From the NCBI GenBank assembly GCA_022708105.1, contig JAKIZI010000008.1, forward strand, positions 1 to 63,466: DNA of 63,466 nucleotides, read 5' to 3'. The DNA is from Bacteroidota bacterium. GTDB lineage: Bacteria > Bacteroidota > Bacteroidia > Bacteroidales > WCHB1-69. Below are positions 38,412 through 45,749 of this stretch, one piece after another. Every line of letters begins with the position of its first letter. Position 1 is the stretch's first letter. Below the pieces are notes generated by a model. The model worked only from the letters and a program-made list of their open reading frames with translations. It had not been told where the DNA came from and searched no databases. The translations under genes and the position numbers were made by a program.

Positions 38412-39956
38412 ATGGAACCTATCACATTATCCCTAATATTCGCTCTCGTCGGCATTGGAGCGGGTATTGCCCTATCTTACACCTTGCTGAATAAATCTAT
38501 TACCAAAAGCAGCCGAGAATTAGTTAAAAAAGCAGAAGAAGACGCAGAATTACTTAAAAAAGAAAAAATCTTACAAGCAAAGGAAAAATTTCTGCAACTG
38601 AAAAGTGAACACGAAAAAATTGTCAACGAAAAAAATCAACAAATTACCACTGCAGAAAATAGAATCAAACAAAAAGAACTATCTCTTAACCAAAAATTAG
38701 AAGAAGTAAACCGCAAAACCAACGAAACAAATACACTTAAAGAAAATCTTACCAAACAACTCGAAATCAATACCCAAAAACAAGCCGAATTGGACAAACA
38801 AACCTCTATCCAAAAAGCAAAATTAGAAGCAATTGCTGAATTAAGCGCCCAACAAGCGAAAGAACAATTGATGCAATTGATGGAAGATGAAGCAAAAGCC
38901 GATGCTATGGTGCTGGTGAAAGATATTATGGATGAAGCCCAAACAACGGCCAACATGGAAGCAAAGAAAGTCATCATTAAATCCATTCAACGAGTAGGAG
39001 TCGAAGCCGCTATGGAAAATGCTGTATCTGTCTTTAATATTGAAAATGACGAAATTAAAGGTCGTATCATCGGTAGAGAAGGTCGAAATATAAGAACTCT
39101 TGAAAATTTAACCGGTGTAGATGTGATTATTGACGATTCTCCGGATGCTATTCTCCTCTCCAGTTTCGACCCCGTGCGAAGAGAAATCGCTCGACTATCG
39201 CTCCAAAAATTGGTTACCGACGGACGTATTCACCCTGCCCGCATCGAAGAAGTCGTGGCCAAAACGAAAAAACAAATCGAACAAGAAATCGCCGAGATTG
39301 GAAAACGCACCTGTATCGACCTTGGAATTCATAATCTCCACCACGAACTGATTCGCATGGTCGGAAAAATGAGATATCGCTCTTCCTACGGACAAAATCT
39401 GCTGCAACACGCCAAAGAGGTAGCAAATTTGTGCGCAACCATGGCTGCCGAGTTGGGATTGAATGCCAAATTGGCCAAACGTGCCGGCCTACTCCACGAT
39501 ATCGGAAAAGTGCCCGACACCGAACCTGAATTGCCACACGCACTCTTCGGAGCTCAATTGGCAGAACAATATAAAGAACGCCCCGAAATTGTAAACGCCA
39601 TCGGTGCCCACCATGATGAAATGGAAATGGATAATCTCATTTCCCCCCTTGTACAAGTGTGCGACGCCATCTCCGGAGCAAGACCGGGAGCCAGACGTGA
39701 AGTGGTCGAAGCCTATATGAAACGTCTCAACGACCTTGAAAATATCGCCCTTACCTACCCCGGAGTTGTGAAGACCTATGCTATCCAAGCAGGAAGGGAA
39801 CTTCGCGTGATTGTGGGCGCTGAAAAAGTTACCGACGAACAAGCAACACAAATATCCTTCGACTTGTCTAAAAAAATCCAAAACGAAATGACCTATCCAG
39901 GACAAATTAAAATTACCGTAATCCGCGAAATCAGATCGGTGAATTTTGCCAGATAG
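38412..39956 (+). CDS. rny: Ribonuclease Y
   Basis: Membrane-anchored endoribonuclease that starts mRNA decay. The 514 residues show an N-terminal membrane helix ([20 protein letters not shown]), a long coiled coil (~30-190), a KH domain ([40 protein letters not shown]) and the HD domain with the catalytic HD in GLLHDIGK (~355) and [11 protein letters not shown]. Length and domain order are normal. It lies just after the 6S RNA. Confidence 0.97.
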   Translation: MEPITLSLIFALVGIGAGIALSYTLLNKSITKSSRELVKKAEEDAELLKKEKILQAKEKFLQLKSEHEKIVNEKNQQITTAENRIKQKELSLNQKLEEVNRKTNETNTLKENLTKQLEINTQKQAELDKQTSIQKAKLEAIAELSAQQAKEQLMQLMEDEAKADAMVLVKDIMDEAQTTANMEAKKVIIKSIQRVGVEAAMENAVSVFNIENDEIKGRIIGREGRNIRTLENLTGVDVIIDDSPDAILLSSFDPVRREIARLSLQKLVTDGRIHPARIEEVVAKTKKQIEQEIAEIGKRTCIDLGIHNLHHELIRMVGKMRYRSSYGQNLLQHAKEVANLCATMAAELGLNAKLAKRAGLLHDIGKVPDTEPELPHALFGAQLAEQYKERPEIVNAIGAHHDEMEMDNLISPLVQVCDAISGARPGARREVVEAYMKRLNDLENIALTYPGVVKTYAIQAGRELRVIVGAEKVTDEQATQISFDLSKKIQNEMTYPGQIKITVIREIRSVNFAR

Positions 39957-39975
39957 TAAATTTCTTGTTTTTTTA

Positions 39976-39983
39976 TACCTTTG
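39976..39983 (+). promoter_or_regulatory. -7 promoter element (TACCTTTG) of the DivIC-like/aroQ pair
   Basis: TAnnTTTG match 23 bases before the ATG at 40006. Confidence 0.6.
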
Positions 39984-40005
39984 CAAAATCTAATGTCTAT
40001 ATAGA

Positions 40006-40296
40006 ATGAATACAAATAAACGTTTTTTTACCATTTTGTATCTCGGAACTATAGCCATCTTTTTGGTCTATATGTTATTCATCTCTGACCATAATCTCTC
40101 CAAACATATTGAATTGAGCAAAAAAATAAAAAAATTGGACGAAAGCATCATTCAGACTAAAAATCAAATCAATAATAAATTCACATATACGGAATTAAAA
40201 AATAATCCTAAACTTTTAGAACAATACGCACGGGAACAAATGAATATGCAAAAAAAAGATGAGGATGTTTTTGTAATTGTATATCAATCAAAATGA
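40006..40296 (+). CDS. Septum formation initiator (FtsB/DivIC-like)
   Basis: Bitopic divisome protein. The 96 residues have one membrane helix (FFTILYLGTIAIFLVYMLFI), then a periplasmic coiled coil (HIELSKKIKKLDESIIQTKN) and the conserved tail KNNPKLLEQYAREQMNMQKK followed by DEDVFVIV, the pattern of FtsB/DivIC. The stop overlaps the aroQ ATG in an ATGA arrangement, so the two genes are translationally coupled. Confidence 0.87.
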   Translation: MNTNKRFFTILYLGTIAIFLVYMLFISDHNLSKHIELSKKIKKLDESIIQTKNQINNKFTYTELKNNPKLLEQYAREQMNMQKKDEDVFVIVYQSK

Positions 40297-40709
40297 AAAA
40301 AATAGCTATTGTCAACGGGGTAAATCTTGGCGAGTTAGGTACCCGCGAAGTCAATATCTACGGAACACTCGAATTTGAGACTTATTTCGAGATGCTCCGC
40401 CAACGATTTCCCCTGTTTGAACTGCACTATTTCCAAAGTAACTCATTGACCGAAATTGTGAATTATCTGTTGACCAACAAAACTATGGATGGCTTTATTC
40501 TTAATCCGGGCGCTTACACCCATCAGTCTATTGTTCTTGCAGATACGCTGAATACTATTTCCCAAAAAGTGGTTGAAGTACACATTTCCAATCTCTTCAA
40601 TCGGGAAACGTACCGGAGAAAATCGCTCATCGCTTCTGCTTGTACCGGCACAATTACCGGATTTGGATTAAAAAGTTACGATTTGGCTCTTTTTTCTTTT
40701 ATGGATTAA
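40293..40709 (+). CDS. aroQ: Type II 3-dehydroquinate dehydratase
   Basis: Third step of the shikimate pathway, 3-dehydroquinate to 3-dehydroshikimate. The 138-residue length fits the type II dodecameric enzyme. Motifs: NGVNLGELGTREVNIYG (usually NGPNLNLLG), YFQSNSLTEIVNYL, FILNPGAYTHQSIVLADTL (catalytic region) and EVHISNLFNRETYRRKS. The catalytic Tyr sits in the NIYG position. It begins inside the stop codon of the DivIC-like gene. Confidence 0.95.
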   Translation: MKKIAIVNGVNLGELGTREVNIYGTLEFETYFEMLRQRFPLFELHYFQSNSLTEIVNYLLTNKTMDGFILNPGAYTHQSIVLADTLNTISQKVVEVHISNLFNRETYRRKSLIASACTGTITGFGLKSYDLALFSFMD

Positions 40710-40801
40710 ACTTAAAAAAAAAGATATCGTCTAACAAACTGTTTTAAACAAAACATATAACACATTATATTCTTAATCACAAAAATTAAAAACATAGAAT
40801 T

Positions 40802-41272
40802 ATGAAAAAGATTTTTTACCTAACGGCTATTTTTTGCTTAGGGATTTCCCTTTCTCTTCAAGCTCAAGAACCCGCTACTCCTACTCAAGCTCCTGCTCCT
40901 ACTGGAAATGAACCAGAAATTAAATTTGAAAAAATTGAGCACGATTACGGTAATATTTTAAAAGGAGATGATGGTACTTGCGAATTTAGATTTACTAACG
41001 TTGGAAAAACTGATCTCATCCTCACTAATGTTCGTTCTTCCTGCGGATGCACTGTTCCTTCATGGCCGAAAGAACCTCTTGCCCCGGGACAATCTTCCGT
41101 AATCAAAGTTAAATACAATACACAACGTATCGGACTTATCTCCAAAAGTATTACCGTGGAATCTAATGCCATCAATAATCGCGTTGTATTAAGAATTAAA
41201 GGAAATGTAGCCGATGTTCCCCAAGAAGTAGCTCCGGTAAAAACCGAAAGCTCTGTGGTAGCACCTAAATAA
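40802..41272 (+). CDS. DUF1573 exported protein
   Basis: A 156-residue protein with a signal peptide (MKKIFYLTAIFCLGISLSLQ, cut near AQE), a Pro/Thr/Ala-rich spacer and one DUF1573 domain, an Ig-like/HYDIN-ASH-type fold. Family marks are FEKIEHDYGNILKGDDGTCE, FRFTNVGKTDLILTNVRSSC and GCTVPSWPKEPLAPGQSS. The function is unknown; such proteins are common on Bacteroidetes surfaces. A paralogue follows 48 bases downstream. Confidence 0.9.
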   Translation: MKKIFYLTAIFCLGISLSLQAQEPATPTQAPAPTGNEPEIKFEKIEHDYGNILKGDDGTCEFRFTNVGKTDLILTNVRSSCGCTVPSWPKEPLAPGQSSVIKVKYNTQRIGLISKSITVESNAINNRVVLRIKGNVADVPQEVAPVKTESSVVAPK

Positions 41273-41329
41273 TTCCCTTGTATCAAATATAGATTTTCTA
41301 TTCGTGAACCCTGCTAAAATATGAATACG

Positions 41330-41719
41330 ATGAAAAAAATAATCACTATAATCGCAATATTTGTTACAATAGGACAATTAATGGCACAACAACCGGCGCA
41401 AAAGAACTATACCGGTGCTGAAATTCAATTCGACCATATTACGGCAGACTTAGGAACTCTGAATATCGGGGATGTCAAAGAAACTTTTTTTACTTTTACC
41501 AATATCGGTAAAAAACCGCTAATTTTAGATAATGTAATTATCTCTTGCGACTGCACCGAAATTGAATGGCCTAAAACACCGGTAATGCCCGGCCAAATAG
41601 GAAAAATAAAAGTAATATATACAGCAAAAAATTCAGGTTCCATCAATAAATGGGCCACGGTTCTTTCAAATGCCGAAAAAGATCGCGTCATATTGACACT
41701 GAAAGGCAAAGTTAATTAG
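41330..41719 (+). CDS. DUF1573 exported protein, second copy
   Basis: Paralogue of the preceding gene, 129 residues, with a signal peptide (MKKIITIIAIFVTIGQLMAQ). The single domain shows IQFDHITADLGTLNIGDVKE, FTNIGKKPLILDNVIISCDC and TEIEWPKTPVMPGQIGKIK, aligning with the neighbour throughout. An in-frame ATG nine bases upstream (41321) is also possible. The last base is 23 bases from the tmRNA, which may be read from the same promoter or one not recognised. Confidence 0.88.
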   Translation: MKKIITIIAIFVTIGQLMAQQPAQKNYTGAEIQFDHITADLGTLNIGDVKETFFTFTNIGKKPLILDNVIISCDCTEIEWPKTPVMPGQIGKIKVIYTAKNSGSINKWATVLSNAEKDRVILTLKGKVN

Positions 41720-41742
41720 AATAGAAAAGTTACTATCCGCAT

Positions 41743-42132
41743 GGGGTCGTTTGGTTTTGACAGCATGTATGTGGATTTGTAAGCATGTCGGAGGTTGTGA
41801 GACGGTTCCGTTAAAAACTAACTCTCGTAGCCAATAACTGGCGAAACTTCTTATGCATTCGCAGCGTAATTGTTGCGGATTCCGAGACCTAATCAAGGAT
41901 TATCGTCTTGGATGTTTCCCCGGAAGCTCCTCTTCCCGGCGTCCGGCCCGAAGCATCGTAAATGGGCAGATAGCAAGTACAGGCTTCGATGTACAAGCGA
42001 AATAACAGAAGATACGTATGATGTGGGTTCGCCTTGTACCGGCAACATACCGACAATTAAACATAGGCTAAACATGTAGAAAGCACTTTTGCAACAAGTT
42101 TGGACGCGGGTTCGACTCCCGCCGGCTCCACA
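41743..42132 (+). ncRNA. ssrA: Transfer-messenger RNA (tmRNA)
   Basis: Rescues stalled ribosomes and tags incomplete proteins. The acceptor arm pairs GGGGTCG (41743-41749) with CGGCTCC (42123-42129), with two G-T wobbles. The T arm is GCGGGTTCGACTCCCGC near 42106-42122. The tag frame reads GGC GAA ACT TCT TAT GCA TTC GCA GCG TAA (41840-41869), giving GETSYAFAA. A terminator follows at 42148. The 3' CCA is not fully encoded (A then CA), so it is probably completed by the nucleotidyltransferase. Confidence 0.96.
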
Positions 42133-42147
42133 AAGATTCTAAAAATG

Positions 42148-42184
42148 AAAATCCAAGATAATTTTTTTATGTTGGATTTTTTTT
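42148..42184 (+). terminator. Rho-independent terminator after tmRNA
   Basis: AAAATCCAA (42148-42156) pairs with TTGGATTTT (42172-42180), running into eight T (42177-42184). It directly adjoins the hairpin-repeat remnant at 42181. Confidence 0.85.
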
Positions 42185-42216
42185 ATTGGGGCGTGCCGAC
42201 TTCGCCCAAATAAAAG
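42181..42216. repeat. Degenerate end copy of the hairpin repeat
   Basis: TTTTATTGGGGCGTGCCGAC followed by TTCGCCCAAATAAAAG. It matches the reverse complement of the right end of the 26040-26216 element with a few changes. TTTTATTGGGGCG and CGCCCAAATAAAA are nearly perfect inverted arms, so this copy is itself a small palindrome directly after the tmRNA terminator. Confidence 0.6.
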
Positions 42217-42240
42217 AGATTATTCATATCTAAATTTTTG

Positions 42241-42248
42241 TATTTTTG
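42241..42248 (+). promoter_or_regulatory. -7 promoter element (TATTTTTG) of the BtrH-like gene
   Basis: TAnnTTTG match 20 bases before the ATG at 42269. Confidence 0.65.
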
Positions 42249-42268
42249 CAATTCCCAAAACAGAAAAT

Positions 42269-43306
42269 ATGATTGATTATCCTCATGAGCAGACCATTCA
42301 CTGTGAAAACGGTGCTATTCGAAATATGCTAAAACTTCATCATCTTGAAATCAGTGAGCCGCTGATATTCGGTATTGGGAGCGGAATTTCCTTTACACAT
42401 ATTCCTTTTTTGACAATGGATTCTTTTCGATTAACAATGCCAAGGCCGGCCCCTGTTGCAATATTCAAGAATTTTGCTGCTGCATTTGGGTTTAAGTTGT
42501 ATCATCAAAAATTCTTCTCCAAAAAGCAATCGATGCAGCAACTGGATGATTTGTTGGCACAAGGCATTCCGGTAGGATTGGTAGTTAATTTGCTCCATCT
42601 TAACTATTTTCCCGCAGAACATCGGGGCAATTTTAACGGACACCACATTGTGGTATACGGCAAAGAAGAAAATCGTTATTATGTGAGCGACACCATGCCT
42701 GAGTTGCCCGATGGCCGCGAAATCATGACCCGCGAAGAACTACTTCGCGTTCGATTCAGTAATAGTATTTTGTCGCCTCGAGGTTCTCTTTTTTACTTAA
42801 AGGACGTTCCACAAGAATTGAATCTTTATAAAGGAGTGTGGATTGGAATTCAGAAAACGTGTAAAGAGATGTTGCATCATCCCATAAAATATTTTGGGAT
42901 TAAGGGCTTGTTTTTATTGAGTGATGAGATGAAAAAATGGGACCGTAAATTCACTTTTGCCGATAAAAAAGCGAATTTACGGCACTTGGTCAGACTATTT
43001 GAAGATGCAGGAACAGGGCGGTCGGCATTCCGTTACTTATATGCCAGATTTCTGAAAGAGGCCGCCGTTATAGGAAAAGAAGAAAAATTAGCTATTCTGT
43101 CCACACAAATGACAGCAATTGCAGATCTTTGGCAAAACTTCTCGTTACAGATGCTTCGATACACCAAATTCGTGAATGAAGAAAATGTAACAATGACGCT
43201 AATAGAGATTTCAGATCTTCTGCTTGAAATTGCGCATGCAGAGAAGGAATTATTTGAGCAACTAGAACAGTTACTGCTAAAGCATCAAGACGTTTTTATC
43301 GATTAA
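42269..43306 (+). CDS. BtrH-like ACP-dependent acyltransferase (BtrH N-terminal + DUF4872)
   Basis: A 345-residue protein. The N-terminal half has the papain-like layout of BtrH: Cys12 in HCENGAIRNMLKLHH, His125/126 in GNFNGHHIVVYGK and Asp141 in YYVSDTMPE. The C-terminal half is helical and matches the DUF4872 part of the family. BtrH itself moves an acyl group from an acyl carrier protein to an amine in butirosin synthesis. An ACP gene lies 2 kb away in the converging operon, which suggests the same chemistry here, with unknown acyl group and acceptor. Its stop overlaps that of the methyltransferase gene within TTAA. Confidence 0.82.
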   Translation: MIDYPHEQTIHCENGAIRNMLKLHHLEISEPLIFGIGSGISFTHIPFLTMDSFRLTMPRPAPVAIFKNFAAAFGFKLYHQKFFSKKQSMQQLDDLLAQGIPVGLVVNLLHLNYFPAEHRGNFNGHHIVVYGKEENRYYVSDTMPELPDGREIMTREELLRVRFSNSILSPRGSLFYLKDVPQELNLYKGVWIGIQKTCKEMLHHPIKYFGIKGLFLLSDEMKKWDRKFTFADKKANLRHLVRLFEDAGTGRSAFRYLYARFLKEAAVIGKEEKLAILSTQMTAIADLWQNFSLQMLRYTKFVNEENVTMTLIEISDLLLEIAHAEKELFEQLEQLLLKHQDVFID

Positions 43307-44391
43307 GGTCGTTTTTTACATACCAGTAAACTATGCCCCATTCCGAGTTCATCATGAATAACTTCAATCATTAAACCGGCATCAGATATACATTTCTCAA
43401 GGTCTCCGGAGTAGAACATTTTGCTGTTTCCATTGGCCATTGCCGTAAAATAGACACTAATTTGTGCCATACAATAAGAAGCCGTTTCGAAACGCTGACG
43501 ATCCCAGATAGTTTCCATGATATAGAGTCTTGTTTCCTCATTCATAGAGGCTGCAGCGCGAGAAAGAATGGAGGTAACCTCTTCATTGGAGAAACAATCC
43601 AAGAATTGGCTCATCCAGATGGCATCAAAAGGCTTCGGAAATTCGGATTTGGGATTTAATAAATCGTTCCCATAACCGTAGATTCGTTCGGATCCCACTT
43701 TACCGGCAACATGTTTCCGCATCAGATCTAATTGTTGCGGCAGGTCCATAATGGTTACTTCCACATCTTCATTATAATCAACGCACCGGAGGGCAAAGCG
43801 CCCGGTATTTCCACCCACATCAAGTAATGTTTTGGTATTGTTTCCGAAAACAATCTCTAATGCTTGCGGGAAGGAGCAATCTGAATAATAATGGTCAAAA
43901 GAGAACCAGCTTTTTTGAACTTGCGGGGGCAATTGGGACAATCCTTCATAAATCGTCGGCCATGAACCGAATACTTTCAATCCTTCCGGTTTTCCGTTCA
44001 ATAGGGCAGCTTCGAGGTCAAACATTCCTAAATAGTTGACATCGTGATTAAAGTCCATATTTACACGTGCCATGGGGTCGTTGAGTAAGAAAAAGCCGGC
44101 TTTGGCAATAAAGAATCTTTCGTCTTTCAAGAGCACCGTACCGATGGTCAAAGATGATTCCAATAAAATCTGTACTGCATAAGGAGAAAGTTTTATTCTT
44201 TCCACAACATCTTGTATGGAAAGTCCTTCTTTATGTTCAATAAGCAGTTGAAAAATGCCAAATTTGACCATTAATCTGGAAATTTGGAAAGCGATAGGGC
44301 CAAAAGCAATTTCCTGTGCCAATCGTTGTGCTTCAAGGATGGAAAAACGTTCCGAAGCATAAATCTCTTTTTGTGGGGATGTAAGTTTCAT
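43303..44391 (-). CDS. SAM-dependent O-methyltransferase (plant OMT/hydroxyneurosporene type)
   Basis: A 362-residue protein with an N-terminal winged-helix dimerisation domain (~30-100) and a C-terminal Rossmann domain. The SAM-binding motif is LLDVGGNTGRFAL (D191-G197), and the family segments MDLPQQLDLM, PFDAIWMSQFLDCFSNEEVT and GLMIEVIHDELGMGHSLLVC follow. Members methylate hydroxyls of small molecules such as polyketides, quinones or carotenoids. It is downstream of the LpxL-like and ACP genes in one operon, separated by 15 bases, consistent with methylating a carrier- or lipid-bound product. Confidence 0.85.
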   Translation of the reverse strand: MKLTSPQKEIYASERFSILEAQRLAQEIAFGPIAFQISRLMVKFGIFQLLIEHKEGLSIQDVVERIKLSPYAVQILLESSLTIGTVLLKDERFFIAKAGFFLLNDPMARVNMDFNHDVNYLGMFDLEAALLNGKPEGLKVFGSWPTIYEGLSQLPPQVQKSWFSFDHYYSDCSFPQALEIVFGNNTKTLLDVGGNTGRFALRCVDYNEDVEVTIMDLPQQLDLMRKHVAGKVGSERIYGYGNDLLNPKSEFPKPFDAIWMSQFLDCFSNEEVTSILSRAAASMNEETRLYIMETIWDRQRFETASYCMAQISVYFTAMANGNSKMFYSGDLEKCISDAGLMIEVIHDELGMGHSLLVCKKRP

Positions 44392-44406
44392 ATTATATAT
44401 TTTCTA

Positions 44407-45309
44407 TTAAGACAGATTCCAAAAATCATAAAAATTGAACCATTGTTCCGGGTATTGACGTACAATATGCTCCAATTCTTGGGCATATCGGCAGGCAATG
44501 CGTTGCGCCAGTTGTTTTTTATTTTCCCCTGCGCAGGGTTGCACGTCGAGACGCCGGACAAAGATTCGATATTGTTTCGTACTTTCTTTGATAACTAACA
44601 AAAGAATAGTGGGGACATTTTTAGCTGCAGCCAATTGAAAGGCACCGATAGGGAATTTGGCATTTGCACCGAAAAAAGGACAAACTGCACTTTTATCGCT
44701 TCCAAAGTGGCGATCAGCGGGCATGCTCACAATGTCGCCACGATCGAGGGCAGCATTAATTTGAAAGAGATGGGACATATCTTCCCGAATGGGAATCATT
44801 ATTCCGTTGGAATGTTCAAATTGCTTGAATCGATACTGTTGAAGAACAGGCTCTTCACCACCGAAAATAACAGAATAGATCTTTTTTTTATCTTGCTTCA
44901 ACAAATAACCTGCCAGTTCAAAATTTCCCACATGCGCACCGGTAATCACAAACCCTTCGTCGCTGTCAATAAGCTGATTGAAGAGTTCTTCTCCGTCAAT
45001 AAAAACCTTAAAATCTGCCTTTCCGCGAGCTAATACGGTAAGTTTGTCCATCAAAACCTGCCCGAAGCGATAGTGCTGTTTAATAGTTGATTTAGCAGCT
45101 GTCCATGGCGAAAAACCCATTTTATAGCGAAAAAAATTATAGATTTCGTTTCTTGCCTTGCGCCTAAAAATAAGATAAAAAGGAATAGAGGTTGCTACAA
45201 AACAATACCCCACATGAAGGTTGACGTATTTTAGAAACCACAACAAGAAGCGTAAACCAAAATCACCTCCTTCTGTTCTTCCCTGCCATGGTCTATTAGC
45301 CTTTGACAT
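44407..45309 (-). CDS. LpxL/HtrB-like lysophospholipid acyltransferase
   Basis: Membrane-associated acyltransferase of 300 residues, family of lipid A late acyltransferases. The catalytic HX4E motif is HVGNFE (H126, E131) in ITGAHVGNFELAGY; later motifs are GDIVSMPADRHFG and FPIGAFQLAAAKNVPTILLL. Bacteroidetes usually have separate lpxL genes, and in polyene/resorcinol clusters such proteins acylate other products. It overlaps the ACP gene by 14 bases. The ACP neighbour suggests that the donor is that carrier. Confidence 0.88.
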   Translation of the reverse strand: MSKANRPWQGRTEGGDFGLRFLLWFLKYVNLHVGYCFVATSIPFYLIFRRKARNEIYNFFRYKMGFSPWTAAKSTIKQHYRFGQVLMDKLTVLARGKADFKVFIDGEELFNQLIDSDEGFVITGAHVGNFELAGYLLKQDKKKIYSVIFGGEEPVLQQYRFKQFEHSNGIMIPIREDMSHLFQINAALDRGDIVSMPADRHFGSDKSAVCPFFGANAKFPIGAFQLAAAKNVPTILLLVIKESTKQYRIFVRRLDVQPCAGENKKQLAQRIACRYAQELEHIVRQYPEQWFNFYDFWNLS

Positions 45310-45559
45310 CCGTATTAGTCGCTACCTTTGACAAAATATAATCGTAAAATTGAGCCAATGAACGGATATCTTTCATCTCTTCCGCTTTGATTTTGAAATG
45401 AAAATGACGTTCTACAATAACCACAATATCCACAAAGTCCAAACTGTCAATTCCTAAATCGTCTTTCAATAATGCCTCTTCTTTAATCAGTTCTTCGTCA
45501 ATCTCAATTTCATTAATTAAAAAATCATTGACAATCTTAACTACCTCTTCTCTACTCAT
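45296..45559 (-). CDS. Acyl carrier protein (cluster-specific)
   Basis: An 87-residue acidic carrier with the phosphopantetheine site DSLD in LLKDDLGIDSLDFVDIVVIV (Ser39). It is more diverged than a housekeeping AcpP (which has DSLDTVE) and lacks the fabF/fabH neighbours of acpP, so it probably serves the adjoining acyltransferase, methyltransferase and BtrH-like proteins. First gene of its operon, with a -7 element at 45616-45623. Its stop lies within the start of the acyltransferase gene. Confidence 0.9.
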   Translation of the reverse strand: MSREEVVKIVNDFLINEIEIDEELIKEEALLKDDLGIDSLDFVDIVVIVERHFHFKIKAEEMKDIRSLAQFYDYILSKVATNTDVKG

Positions 45560-45615
45560 AATACACTATCTATTAATTTTTTACAAAGTTTCAATCTAAT
45601 TAATTAAAGTTTTGC

Positions 45616-45623
45616 AAATATAA
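45616..45623 (-). promoter_or_regulatory. -7 promoter element (TATATTTG) of the ACP operon
   Basis: Leftward TAnnTTTG match 56 bases upstream of the ACP start. Confidence 0.6.
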
Positions 45624-45749
45624 TATTTTCCTCCGAACAATTATTCTTTTATATATAAATATGCTCAAGAATTAAGATTTTTTAATTTGTGGATTAAAGA
45701 AAAAAAGAATTGCGAAAAATAATCGGGAAAAACAAAAAACGTTTTCCTT

